A DNA stretch of 64,000 nucleotides from Oleiphilaceae bacterium (lineage in GTDB: Bacteria; Pseudomonadota; Gammaproteobacteria; Pseudomonadales; Oleiphilaceae). This document shows, in pieces, positions 20,344 to 29,680 of this stretch. The stretch's first letter is position 1; each line of letters opens with the position of its first letter. The notes under the pieces were generated by a model that ran no database searches, was not told the origin of the DNA, and was given only the letters and a program-made list of their open reading frames with translations. Location of the stretch: positions 1-64,000 of the forward strand of contig JAGXLV010000005.1 in assembly GCA_018334495.1 (NCBI GenBank). Reading direction: 5' to 3'. The position numbers and the translations under genes were made by a program.

Positions 20344-21522
20344 ATGTTGATTGATTTTTTTATGGAGGTCCGCCGAGCCAGGGTTCCTGCCAGCCTGCGT
20401 GAGTTTCTGGATCTTCTTGAGGCCCTCAAAAATCACCTGGCCTTTGCTGACATGGAAGAGTTCTATTATCTGGCGCGCCTGTGCCTGGTCAAGGATGAGC
20501 GCCATTACGACAAATTCGACCGGGCCTTCGATGCCTATTTCAAGGGCATCGAACATCTCGATGAATTGATCAAGGACATGATTCCCGACGACTGGCTTCG
20601 GGCGGAATTTGAAAAACAGTTGTCTCCGGAAGAAAAAGCCAAAATCGAGTCACTGGGTGGCCTTGACGAGCTGATCGAAACCTTTAAAAAGCGCATGGAC
20701 GAGCAGAAAGAGCGCCATGCCGGGGGCAACAAGTGGATTGGTACCGGCGGCACCTCTCCTTTCGGCGCCAATGGCTACAACCCCGAGGGTTTTCGTATCG
20801 GCCAGAAAGAGGGGCGTCACGGCCGTGCGGTGAAAGTCTGGGAGAAACGGGATTTTCGTGATCTCGACGACAGTATCACCCTTGGGATTCGCAACATAAA
20901 AGTGGCGCTGCGGCGTTTGCGCCAGTTTGCCCGCCAGGGCACGCCGGATCAGCTCGACCTGGACGATACCATCCGCTCCACCGCCCGTAACGCCGGCTAT
21001 CTGGATTTGAAAATGGTGCCGGAACGTCACAATGCGGCCAAAGTGCTGATCTTTTTCGATGTGGGCGGGTCCATGGACCCCCATGTTCGGGTCTGCGAGG
21101 AGTTGTTTTCCGCCTCGCGTATCGAATTCAAGCACATGGAATATTTTTACTTCCATAATTTTATTTATGAAAGTGTCTGGACCGACAACATCCGGCGGAT
21201 GAATGAGACCACCAATACCTGGGATATCCTTCATAAATACACGCCGGATTACAAAGTGATCTTCGTTGGTGATGCCAGCATGGCGCCCTATGAAATTTCT
21301 CACCCGGGCGGTTCCATCGAGCATTGGAACGAGGAAGCCGGCGCGACCTGGTTCCAGCGCATCAGTGAGCATTTCCGCAAGGTGGTCTGGCTCAACCCCC
21401 TGCCGGAAGACTATTGGTCCACGGGTGGCTCGACGGCAATGACCCGCCAGTTAGTGAATAACCACATGTACCCCCTGAGCCTGGAAGGCCTCGAAGCGGC
21501 GATGCGGTATTTGAGCAAGTAG
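20344..21522 (+). CDS. VWA domain-containing CoxE family protein
   Basis: KVLIFFDVGGSMDPHVRVCEELFSASRIEFKHMEYFYFHN; directly after MoxR. Confidence 0.88.
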   Translation: MLIDFFMEVRRARVPASLREFLDLLEALKNHLAFADMEEFYYLARLCLVKDERHYDKFDRAFDAYFKGIEHLDELIKDMIPDDWLRAEFEKQLSPEEKAKIESLGGLDELIETFKKRMDEQKERHAGGNKWIGTGGTSPFGANGYNPEGFRIGQKEGRHGRAVKVWEKRDFRDLDDSITLGIRNIKVALRRLRQFARQGTPDQLDLDDTIRSTARNAGYLDLKMVPERHNAAKVLIFFDVGGSMDPHVRVCEELFSASRIEFKHMEYFYFHNFIYESVWTDNIRRMNETTNTWDILHKYTPDYKVIFVGDASMAPYEISHPGGSIEHWNEEAGATWFQRISEHFRKVVWLNPLPEDYWSTGGSTAMTRQLVNNHMYPLSLEGLEAAMRYLSK

Positions 21523-21545
21523 CAAATCCGGCTCTGAATTCGCCC

Positions 21546-21753
21546 GTAGGAGCGGTTTCAACCGCGATCAGGGTCCTTGTGGGGCTTTTCGCGACTGAAG
21601 TCGCTCCTACGATTGCGCCCTTCGGTAGGAGCGGTTTCAACCGCGATCAGAACCGGAGGCGGGCACCCGTGCCGCGGTTCATGTTTGGTTGTCATTTGGC
21701 GTGCCGCCCCGGATGTCCACCGGGCCTGGTAGGAGCGGTTTCAACCGCGATCA
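21546..21753. repeat. REP-like palindrome cluster (3 direct copies, 1 inverted related copy)
   Basis: gtaggagcggtttcaaccgcgatca at 21546, 21625 and 21729; inverted variant tcgcgactgaagtcgctcctac at 21589-21610. Confidence 0.9.
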
Positions 21754-22229
21754 ATGGTTATTTTGGGCAGCCGGGGCTTTTCCAGGACCTGTTTTTCACT
21801 GGGCGCGATGACTTTGGCTTCGCCGGTAACGACCATTTTGCCGTCCTGGTTGTGTACTTCGCATTTGAGCAAAACGCGGTCCTTTGGATCCTTGCGCAGG
21901 ACGGTGAGGGTCACGGTCAGGGTGTCGTTGAGTTTGACCGGCCGCCGGAAGTTCAGGCTTTGTTCCAGATACACTGAGCCCGGTCCTGGCATAACCGTTG
22001 CCAGGGCCGCGGAAATAAGGGAGCCGCTCCACATGCCATGGGCTATCCTTTCCTTGAAAGGCGTTCCGGCGGCAAATTCCGGGTCCAGGTGAACAGGGTT
22101 CACGTCCCCGGAAACAGCGGCGAAAAGAACCAGTTCGTCCTCGGTCAGCGTTCGGCCAAAACTGGCGGTGTCACCTTCCTGGAGTTCATTGTAGGTAATG
22201 TTTTCAAAAGTCTCGACGGTCTTACCCAT
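21741..22229 (-). CDS. MaoC family dehydratase ((R)-specific enoyl-CoA hydratase-like)
   Basis: GDVNPVHLDPEFAAGTPFKERIAHGMWSGSLISAAL hydratase 2 motif. Confidence 0.9.
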   Translation of the reverse strand: MGKTVETFENITYNELQEGDTASFGRTLTEDELVLFAAVSGDVNPVHLDPEFAAGTPFKERIAHGMWSGSLISAALATVMPGPGSVYLEQSLNFRRPVKLNDTLTVTLTVLRKDPKDRVLLKCEVHNQDGKMVVTGEAKVIAPSEKQVLEKPRLPKITIDRG

Positions 22230-22530
22230 AATGTCCTTTCCTGTTTTTTAGCGTCAGTTTGTTCGTGAAACCTACCTCATCAGTAACAAAACTGCTATTC
22301 TCACGATTCGACGAATTGTCAGACTTTTGTCGTCTTGTAATCTTCAGATGCGATGATCAAGCGTTTAAGAAGGGCATACTTGGCAACAAGTACGACCAAC
22401 AAGGCTTATGACCTTATCAGAACAGCAGATGAGAAAGCCAAGCGAGCAGTACGGACTCCCTCAGGGAGCTTGAGAGCCGATCAAAACCTGTCGAAGACAA
22501 TAATCACAAATGATTTACAGGAGATGAATA

Positions 22531-24210
22531 ATGGATTTCGAGCAATTCTACAAGGACAAATATCCGCCAGGTGTGCCCACCAGGATTGACCTGGACCAAT
22601 ACGAGAGCATGGTTGATGTCTTTGAAAAATCGGTAAAAAAGTTCGCCGACCGGCCCGCTTTTAGCGCGGTTGGTGTAACGCTGACCTATCGCGACCTTGA
22701 TAGGTTGAGCCGCCATTTTGCCTCCTGGTTGCAAAACAAAACCGAACTCAAGCCTGGCGACCGTATCGCGGTTCAGATGCCGAACCTGTCGCAATATCCT
22801 GTGGTCGTTTTCGGCGCCATGCGCGCGGGCCTGATTGTGGTCAACACCAACCCCCTGTACACCACCCGTGAAATGGAGCACCAGTTTAACGACTCGGGGG
22901 CCAAGGCTCTGGTGGTGCTTGCCAATATGGCGGACAACGTGGAAAAAGTGTTGCCGCGAACCGGTCTTGAGTACGTCATTGTCACCGAAATCGCCGACAT
23001 GCATCCGCCGGTCAAGCGCACCCTGATGAATGCGGTGGTCAAGCACGTCAAAAAGATGGTGCCCAAGTACAACCTGCCCCAGGCGTTCCGCCTGCCAGCG
23101 GTCTTGAGCGAAGGCGCGAAACAGAAGTTCACACCGGTGCCGGCCAAGGCTGACGATATCGCGGTACTGCAGTACACCGGCGGCACCACCGGTGTAGCCA
23201 AGGGCGCGATGCTCTCCCACGCTAACCTCGTTGCCAACTTGCTGCAGACCCGGCCGATGATGGGCGGCGTGATTGAGGAAGGTAAAGAGGTGGTGATCGC
23301 GCCTCTGCCGTTGTACCACATTTATTCGTTCACGCTGAACTGCGGCATTATGCTGGAGGAGGGCGCCCATAATGTGCTTATCCCCAACCCCCGCGATATC
23401 CCGGGTTTCGTAAAAGAGCTTAAGAATCACCGATTCACGGCTTTTCTGGGGTTGAATACCTTGTTTGTGGCGCTTTGCAATAATGATGAATTTCGCGCTC
23501 TCGATTTCAGTGCCCTGAAGCTGACGTCCTCGGGCGGCATGGCTTTGACGAATGCTACGGCCAAGCGATGGGAAGAGGTAACCGGCTGCGAAATCAGCGA
23601 AGGTTACGGCATGACCGAAACCTCACCGGTGGTGACTTTTAATCCGCCTAACGCGATTCAGTTGGGCACCATCGGTCTGCCGGTCTGCAACACCGAGATT
23701 CAGACCCTGGATGACGATAACAAGCAAACACCCCTCGGCGAGCCGGGCGAACTCTGCGTCAAAGGCCCCCAGGTGATGGTGGGTTACTGGCAGCGCCCGG
23801 AGGAAACCAAAAAATCCTTTACCGAGGATGGCTATTTGCGCACCGGTGACATTGCCGTGATCCAGGAGGACGGCTACGTTCGCATTGTCGACCGCAAGAA
23901 AGACATGATCATTGTGTCCGGCTTCAATGTCTTTCCCAACGAGATTGAAGACATTGTGAGCGAACACCCGAAAGTCCTGGAATGCGCGGCGGTAGGCGTG
24001 GAGGATGAAAAGAGTGGTGAAGCGGTCAAGGTGTTTGTGGTCGCGACCTCTCCTGGCCTCACCAAGGAAGAACTCAAGGAATTTTGCCGGGAGCGGCTAA
24101 CGGCCTACAAAGTGCCCAAGACATTTGAATTCCGGGACGAGCTGCCTAAAACCAACGTAGGTAAAATCCTGCGCCGGCAGTTGCGCGACGAAGATGTGAA
24201 AAAAGCGTAA
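22531..24210 (+). CDS. fadD: Long-chain-fatty-acid--CoA ligase
   Basis: AMP-binding motif YTGGTTGVAKGAMLSH, GYGMTETSP, VDRKKDMIIVSGFNVFPNEIE. Confidence 0.9.
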   Translation: MDFEQFYKDKYPPGVPTRIDLDQYESMVDVFEKSVKKFADRPAFSAVGVTLTYRDLDRLSRHFASWLQNKTELKPGDRIAVQMPNLSQYPVVVFGAMRAGLIVVNTNPLYTTREMEHQFNDSGAKALVVLANMADNVEKVLPRTGLEYVIVTEIADMHPPVKRTLMNAVVKHVKKMVPKYNLPQAFRLPAVLSEGAKQKFTPVPAKADDIAVLQYTGGTTGVAKGAMLSHANLVANLLQTRPMMGGVIEEGKEVVIAPLPLYHIYSFTLNCGIMLEEGAHNVLIPNPRDIPGFVKELKNHRFTAFLGLNTLFVALCNNDEFRALDFSALKLTSSGGMALTNATAKRWEEVTGCEISEGYGMTETSPVVTFNPPNAIQLGTIGLPVCNTEIQTLDDDNKQTPLGEPGELCVKGPQVMVGYWQRPEETKKSFTEDGYLRTGDIAVIQEDGYVRIVDRKKDMIIVSGFNVFPNEIEDIVSEHPKVLECAAVGVEDEKSGEAVKVFVVATSPGLTKEELKEFCRERLTAYKVPKTFEFRDELPKTNVGKILRRQLRDEDVKKA

Positions 24211-24253
24211 ACTACGGCCACAACAGGGCGCCCCGGTGTCCTGGCGTCTCTGT

Positions 24254-24277
24254 AAGACCCTGCCTCGGCAGGGTCTT
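24254..24277 (+). terminator. Rho-independent terminator after fadD
   Basis: AAGACCCTGCC-TC-GGCAGGGTCTTT stem-loop. Confidence 0.75.
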
Positions 24278-24399
24278 TGCGTTAGACGATTGCCTTCGTT
24301 GGCCGGCACTACTTGAGGTAAGGCTTGAGATTCAAAGCGCCGGCACCATCAAGAAGGCACTGAGTCATCCATTCGAATTAAACGGCGTACGACAGTTCC

Positions 24400-27300
24400 A
24401 TGACCAGGGCTTCCCCCCATAACCAAAATCACGCATCCGTCGAACCAGACGCTGTCAAAGCGGTTATGGCGCAGCTCCATGCCTGCAATCAGCAGGAAGC
24501 GGCGCGTATCCGCAAGCTGGTGGCTCGCCAGAAGGGCCGCCCGGGTCAAAAGGATCTGGAGAAAATCGGCCAGTGGCTGAAAAAGGGGCTGGCGCGTGTC
24601 CAGGAACGCCAGGCCCGGCACAAACCCGTCGGTTACCCGGCCGGTCTGCCGGTATCCGATCGTGCCGACGACATTCTTCGCGCACTCGACGAGCACCAGG
24701 TGGTGGTCGTGGCGGGTGAGACCGGCTCAGGCAAAACCACCCAGATTCCCAAGATGTGCATGAACGCCGGGCGCGGCATTCGCGGTCTGATTGGCCACAC
24801 CCAGCCCCGGCGGATCGCGGCCCGCAGCGTGGCCGCTCGCATTTCCGAGGAGCTGGGCGAGGCGCCGGGCGAGCAGGTGGGCTATCAGATCCGGTTTACC
24901 GACACCACCTCGGAGCAGTCACGGGTCAAGGTCATGACCGACGGCATCCTGCTGGCCGAAGTCCAGCACGACCGCTTTCTGGATCGCTATGACACGTTGA
25001 TTATCGACGAAGCCCACGAGCGCAGTCTCAACATCGATTTTCTGCTGGGCTATATCCGCCAGCTGCTGCCCAAGCGGCCGGATCTCAAGGTCATCATTAC
25101 CTCCGCCACCATCGAGGTTGAGAGGTTCAGCGAGTTCTTCAACGGCGCGCCCGTGATCGAGGTGTCCGGACGGACCTTTCCGGTGGACATGTGCTACCGG
25201 CCGTTAACCGGTGATGAGGATGACCGGGATCAGAGCTGGAGTGAGGGCGTGTTGAGTGCTCTGGATGAAATCGAGGATCACGAACGCAGTGCAGGCCAGC
25301 CGCCGGGGGACGTTCTCGTCTTCCTGCCCGGAGAGCGTGAGATTCGGGCCCTCAGCAAGAACCTGCGCCACGCCGAGCTGCGTCACACCGAAGTGCTGCC
25401 CCTGTATTCCCGGCTCAGCAATCAGGAGCAAAACCGGGTATTCCAGCCTCATAAGGGCCGCCGTATCGTGCTGTCCACCAACGTGGCGGAAACCTCGCTG
25501 ACCGTGCCGGGTATCCGCTACGTGATTGATACCGGCGTGGCGCGCCTCAGCCGTTACAGTGTGCGCTCCAAGATCCAGCGCCTGCCCATAGAACCCATTT
25601 CCCAGGCCAGTGCCAACCAGCGAGCGGGTCGTTGTGGCCGGGTGGCGCCGGGTATCTGTTTCCGGCTCTACGATGAAACCGACTTCATCAACCGGCCCGA
25701 GTATACCGACCCGGAAATCCTGCGCACCAACCTGGCGTCGGTCATCCTGCAGATGGCCAGTTCCGGGTTGGGCGAGATTCGCCATTTTCCCTTTCTGGAA
25801 CCGCCGGATAACCGTCTGATCAACGACGGCTACAAATTACTGGAGGAGCTGGGCGCGGTGGACGGCGCCCGCAAGCTTACCCTGATGGGGCGGACCATGG
25901 CGCGCCTGCCGGTGGACCCCCGCCTGGCCCGCATGCTGGTGACCAGCGCGGACCAGGGCAGTCTGGCGGAAACTCTGGTCGTCATCGCCGGGCTCAGCAT
26001 CCAGGACCCCAGAGAAAGGCCCCAGGATAAACAGCAGGCCGCCGACCAGGCTCACGCGCCCTTCAATGACAAGGATTCCGATTTCGCGACCCTGCTGAAC
26101 ATCTGGACTTTCTACGAGGAGCAGCGCCAGCTGATGTCCCAGAACCAGCTCAAGCGCGTGTGCCAGAAGAGCTTCCTGTCCTGGATGCGGATGCGGGAAT
26201 GGCGCGATGTGCATCGGCAACTGACGCTGATTTGCCGGGAGCAGAAATTGGTTCTCAATAAACAAGCGGCCACCTATGACAGCCTCCACAAGTCGATACT
26301 GGCCGGTCTGCTGGGCCAGGTCGCCACCAAGCTGGAAAAGCGTGAATATCTCGCCACCCGCAACCGCAAGATTCTGATTTTTCCCGGCTCCAAAGTGGCC
26401 AAAACCTCACCCAAGTGGATCGTGGCGGCGGAAATCGTCGAGACCAGCCGCGTGTTCGCCCGCATGGTTGCGCGGATAGAACCGGAATGGATCGAGCCAC
26501 TGGCCTCCCATGTGGTGAAGCATCATTATTTCGAGCCCCATTGGGAGCGCAAGCGGGCCCAGGTCATGGGCTATGAGAAGGTTACCCTCTACGGCCTGGA
26601 CGTGATTCCCAGGCGCCGGATCCCGTACAGCAAGGTGGACCCGGTGGAATCGCGCGCCCTGTTTATCCGGCGGGCGCTGGTGGAAGGCGATTACGATACC
26701 AGGGCGCCTTTTATTGCCAATAACCAGGGCCTGCTGGACACAGTGGAGAACCTGGAGCGCAAGACCCGCCGGCGGGATCTGCTGGTGGATGAGCAGGTTC
26801 TGGTGGATTTCTACGACGAACGAGTGCCTGCTACGGTGGTCAGCGGCCGGCATTTCGAGCGTTGGTGGAAATCCCTGGACGAGGCCGGACTGCAGGCGCT
26901 GGAATTGTCCGAATCCGATGTCCTGCAGCGGCCCCTGGATGCGACCACCGGCGAACAGTTTCCCGACCATCTGGAATGGGAGGGCGTCCGCTATCCGCTC
27001 AGCTACCAGTTCGAGCCTGCCAGGGAGGACGATGGCGTTACGCTGCAGGTGCCGCTGATGGCGCTGAAGCAGTTGCCGGGTTATCGGCTGGAGTGGCTGG
27101 TGCCCGGCCTGCTCAGGGAAAAGTGCATTGCTTTGGTGAAAAGCCTGCCCAAGAACCTGAGGCGCAATTTTGTGCCGGTGCCGGACTTTGTTGATGCCGC
27201 TTTGCAGAACCTCAGCCCCTGCAATGAGCCCCTGACGCTGAAGCTGGGCGAGGAACTGCGCCGCATGACCGGGGCCCGTATTGATCCGGAGGCCTGGCAG

Positions 27301-28323
27301 CCGGAAGAGCTGCCCCGTCACCTTCGGATGAATCTCAAGGTGGTGGATGACAGAGGCAATGTGATTGCCGAAGGCCGGGATATACAGGACGTACAAAAGC
27401 GCCTTGATCGGCAGGCAGAGGCGGCGCTCAACACGACCGGCCCGGAGGAAGCCGCGGAAAAAGCAGTGGAGTCGCGACACTGGCAGTTCGGGCGCCTTCC
27501 GGAAGCGGTACAAACCGAAAAAGCGGGCATGCAGGTGACGTTTTACCCCGCCCTGGAAGACCGGGGCGACACCGTGCGCCAGACCCGTTTTCTGGACCCT
27601 CTGACCGCTGAGGATTCCACCCGCCGAGGGGTTGCCAGGCTGATTCTGCAACGCCTTGGCAATACCCTGGATGACATCGACAGGCGTTTGCCCCGTTTCA
27701 AGTCATCTGCGCTTCTGTTCGCGCCCGTGGGTAAGGCCAGCGCTCTGCTGGATGACCTGCTGCTGGCCACCGCCATGGATCATTTTCTGCCGGACACGCC
27801 GCCCCGGTCGGAAGCGGCCCTGACAGAAGCCTACGAGGCAAGGCGGGGCGACTTTCTGCCCGCCCTGGAAGTGGCGGACCGGCAGCTGTTCGATGCCCTG
27901 CAGGGCTACCACAGGGTGATGAAGCAGCTGAAGGGCAAGATTTCCCTGGCCCAGGCCAACAGCATGGCCGATCTGAAGTTCCAGCTGCACAACCTTGTAT
28001 ACCCGGGTTTTCTGGTTAATACGCCCTCGGAATGGCTGAACCATTTTCCACGCTATTTCGAGGCGGCGGATGTGCGGCTGGAGAAAATGTCCCGTGAAAT
28101 GGGCCGTGAGCGCGAGTTTCTCCATATCATTGAGCCTCTATGGACTCGCTACGCCAAAAAACGGGATGAACAGCAGCGCCAGGGAATACGGGATCCGGAG
28201 CTGACGCTCTATCGCTGGATGATTGAGGAGTTCCGCGTATCGTTTTTCGCCCAGCAACTGGGCACGGCTCTGCCTGTGTCTCTCAAGCGACTGGACAAGC
28301 AGTGGCAGAGTGTTCGAGTCTGA
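24400..28323 (+). CDS. hrpA: ATP-dependent RNA helicase HrpA
   Basis: 1307 aa; GETGSGKTTQIPK, IIDEAHERSLNIDFLLGY, DEAH helicase with long C-terminal region. Confidence 0.95.
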   Translation: MTRASPHNQNHASVEPDAVKAVMAQLHACNQQEAARIRKLVARQKGRPGQKDLEKIGQWLKKGLARVQERQARHKPVGYPAGLPVSDRADDILRALDEHQVVVVAGETGSGKTTQIPKMCMNAGRGIRGLIGHTQPRRIAARSVAARISEELGEAPGEQVGYQIRFTDTTSEQSRVKVMTDGILLAEVQHDRFLDRYDTLIIDEAHERSLNIDFLLGYIRQLLPKRPDLKVIITSATIEVERFSEFFNGAPVIEVSGRTFPVDMCYRPLTGDEDDRDQSWSEGVLSALDEIEDHERSAGQPPGDVLVFLPGEREIRALSKNLRHAELRHTEVLPLYSRLSNQEQNRVFQPHKGRRIVLSTNVAETSLTVPGIRYVIDTGVARLSRYSVRSKIQRLPIEPISQASANQRAGRCGRVAPGICFRLYDETDFINRPEYTDPEILRTNLASVILQMASSGLGEIRHFPFLEPPDNRLINDGYKLLEELGAVDGARKLTLMGRTMARLPVDPRLARMLVTSADQGSLAETLVVIAGLSIQDPRERPQDKQQAADQAHAPFNDKDSDFATLLNIWTFYEEQRQLMSQNQLKRVCQKSFLSWMRMREWRDVHRQLTLICREQKLVLNKQAATYDSLHKSILAGLLGQVATKLEKREYLATRNRKILIFPGSKVAKTSPKWIVAAEIVETSRVFARMVARIEPEWIEPLASHVVKHHYFEPHWERKRAQVMGYEKVTLYGLDVIPRRRIPYSKVDPVESRALFIRRALVEGDYDTRAPFIANNQGLLDTVENLERKTRRRDLLVDEQVLVDFYDERVPATVVSGRHFERWWKSLDEAGLQALELSESDVLQRPLDATTGEQFPDHLEWEGVRYPLSYQFEPAREDDGVTLQVPLMALKQLPGYRLEWLVPGLLREKCIALVKSLPKNLRRNFVPVPDFVDAALQNLSPCNEPLTLKLGEELRRMTGARIDPEAWQPEELPRHLRMNLKVVDDRGNVIAEGRDIQDVQKRLDRQAEAALNTTGPEEAAEKAVESRHWQFGRLPEAVQTEKAGMQVTFYPALEDRGDTVRQTRFLDPLTAEDSTRRGVARLILQRLGNTLDDIDRRLPRFKSSALLFAPVGKASALLDDLLLATAMDHFLPDTPPRSEAALTEAYEARRGDFLPALEVADRQLFDALQGYHRVMKQLKGKISLAQANSMADLKFQLHNLVYPGFLVNTPSEWLNHFPRYFEAADVRLEKMSREMGREREFLHIIEPLWTRYAKKRDEQQRQGIRDPELTLYRWMIEEFRVSFFAQQLGTALPVSLKRLDKQWQSVRV

Positions 28324-28338
28324 TTTTCAAACAGGCCA

Positions 28339-28746
28339 CTAAGGCGAAGCCAGAGCGCGAAGCTGCTCAGGCAGCGGCGACGATTTGCGGGTCCGGCGGT
28401 CAAACCAGACCAGCTTGGCATCGCCTTCGGCATAAAGCGTTCCGGTTTGTGTATCGGTTATGGTGTACCGGTGCTCCAGACTGGTATTTCCGGCTTTGCC
28501 GATAAAGAGGTCAACCTGCACTGTGACCGGGTAGGCCATTTCCTTTAGAAAAGTGGCACTTGTCTTTATAATGACGGGTCCGGTCGAATCGTCCTGACCG
28601 CCCAACTCGAGAGAGGCGAACCAGGTTATCCGGGCTTCCTCGAAGAAGCGGAAATAGACCGTATTGTTCGCATGGCCAAACGCATCCATATCGCCCCAGC
28701 GTAGTGGCATCGTTTGTGTGTGAACGCGTTGTCCCAGGCTGGACAT
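28339..28746 (-). CDS. Acyl-CoA thioesterase (hotdog, 4-hydroxybenzoyl-CoA thioesterase-like)
   Basis: LRWGDMDAFGHANNTVYFRFFEEARITWF hotdog motif. Start at MSSLGQ (28746). Confidence 0.88.
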   Translation of the reverse strand: MSSLGQRVHTQTMPLRWGDMDAFGHANNTVYFRFFEEARITWFASLELGGQDDSTGPVIIKTSATFLKEMAYPVTVQVDLFIGKAGNTSLEHRYTITDTQTGTLYAEGDAKLVWFDRRTRKSSPLPEQLRALASP

Positions 28747-28851
28747 GGCAACTCCTTTGGCTGGTGGATTATCCGAAATCAGGAAAAATCGGTAACACAA
28801 TCCGGCATTATCACTCAAAAAAGTACTCCATTAAAATTTCGGATCCTAACT

Positions 28852-29649
28852 ATGCGTGCAAAAGGTTCATCGGCAGTTTTTACAAAGCTCTTTCTCATCA
28901 TGATCCTGGCCTCGCCGGGGCCGGCCTGGGCCGTGTATACCGGGGAGGATGGCGAGAGCTTCGAGGACGTTGAAATGGACGACGAGGCCGGCTCTGAAGC
29001 GGATCCTCTGGAGGCCTGGAACCGCAGGGTTTTCAGTTTTAACCAGTTTGTGGATGACTGGTTTTTGCGTCCCGTGGCCAGCACTTATCGCAGGGTGTTG
29101 CCGGAGTTTGCGGATAAGGCGGTCACCAATTTCTTCAATAATCTGGGTGAAGTGCCCAATTTCTTTAACAGTGTTTTTCAGCTCAAACCCGAGTCCGCTG
29201 TCGTGGCGGCGAGCCGGTTCACCTTCAATACGGTGTTTGGTCTGGGCGGTTTGATTGACGTAAGCACACCCAATGACCTGCCGGAACGTGACGAAGATTT
29301 TGGTCAGACCCTGGGCTATTGGGGCGTCAATCCAGGCGCCTATCTGATGCTTCCGCTGCTGGGCCCCTCGACTGTCCGGGACCTGGGGGGTACGGGTGTG
29401 GATGTGTTCGCCCTGCCGTCGCTTTGGGACCTCGCGGACACGCCGGAGGAGTACTATGCCCGTGCGCTTGATATTGTCGACACGCGAGCGGATCTCATTC
29501 CCGCCGAGGATTTCATCTACGGAGACAGCTACACGTTCGTACGGAATGCTTATTTGCAGCGCCGTGAATACGCCATTAATGACGGTAAAACAGAGGAAGA
29601 TCCGTTTGCCTCCGATGACGACGAAGATCTGATGCTTGAGGATTTCTGA
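28852..29649 (+). CDS. mlaA: MlaA family protein (outer-membrane lipid asymmetry, VacJ)
   Basis: DPLEAWNRRVFSFNQFVDDWFLRPVA...VPNFFNSVFQ...LGYWGVNPGAYLMLPLLGPSTVRD. Confidence 0.92.
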   Translation: MRAKGSSAVFTKLFLIMILASPGPAWAVYTGEDGESFEDVEMDDEAGSEADPLEAWNRRVFSFNQFVDDWFLRPVASTYRRVLPEFADKAVTNFFNNLGEVPNFFNSVFQLKPESAVVAASRFTFNTVFGLGGLIDVSTPNDLPERDEDFGQTLGYWGVNPGAYLMLPLLGPSTVRDLGGTGVDVFALPSLWDLADTPEEYYARALDIVDTRADLIPAEDFIYGDSYTFVRNAYLQRREYAINDGKTEEDPFASDDDEDLMLEDF

Positions 29650-29680
29650 GGCGAAAAGATCACAATAGCTGCAAATACAC

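Noticed and set aside
19390-20556. 388-aa minus-strand ORF
   Set aside because: Antisense to the MoxR gene (Walker A/B clear on + strand); no recognisable domain.
21546-21753. CRISPR array
   Set aside because: Copies are few, irregularly spaced, include an inverted copy and are REP-like; no cas genes.
26407-27651. 414-aa minus-strand ORF
   Set aside because: Fully antisense to hrpA; Arg/Gln/His-rich shadow translation typical of high-GC coding DNA.
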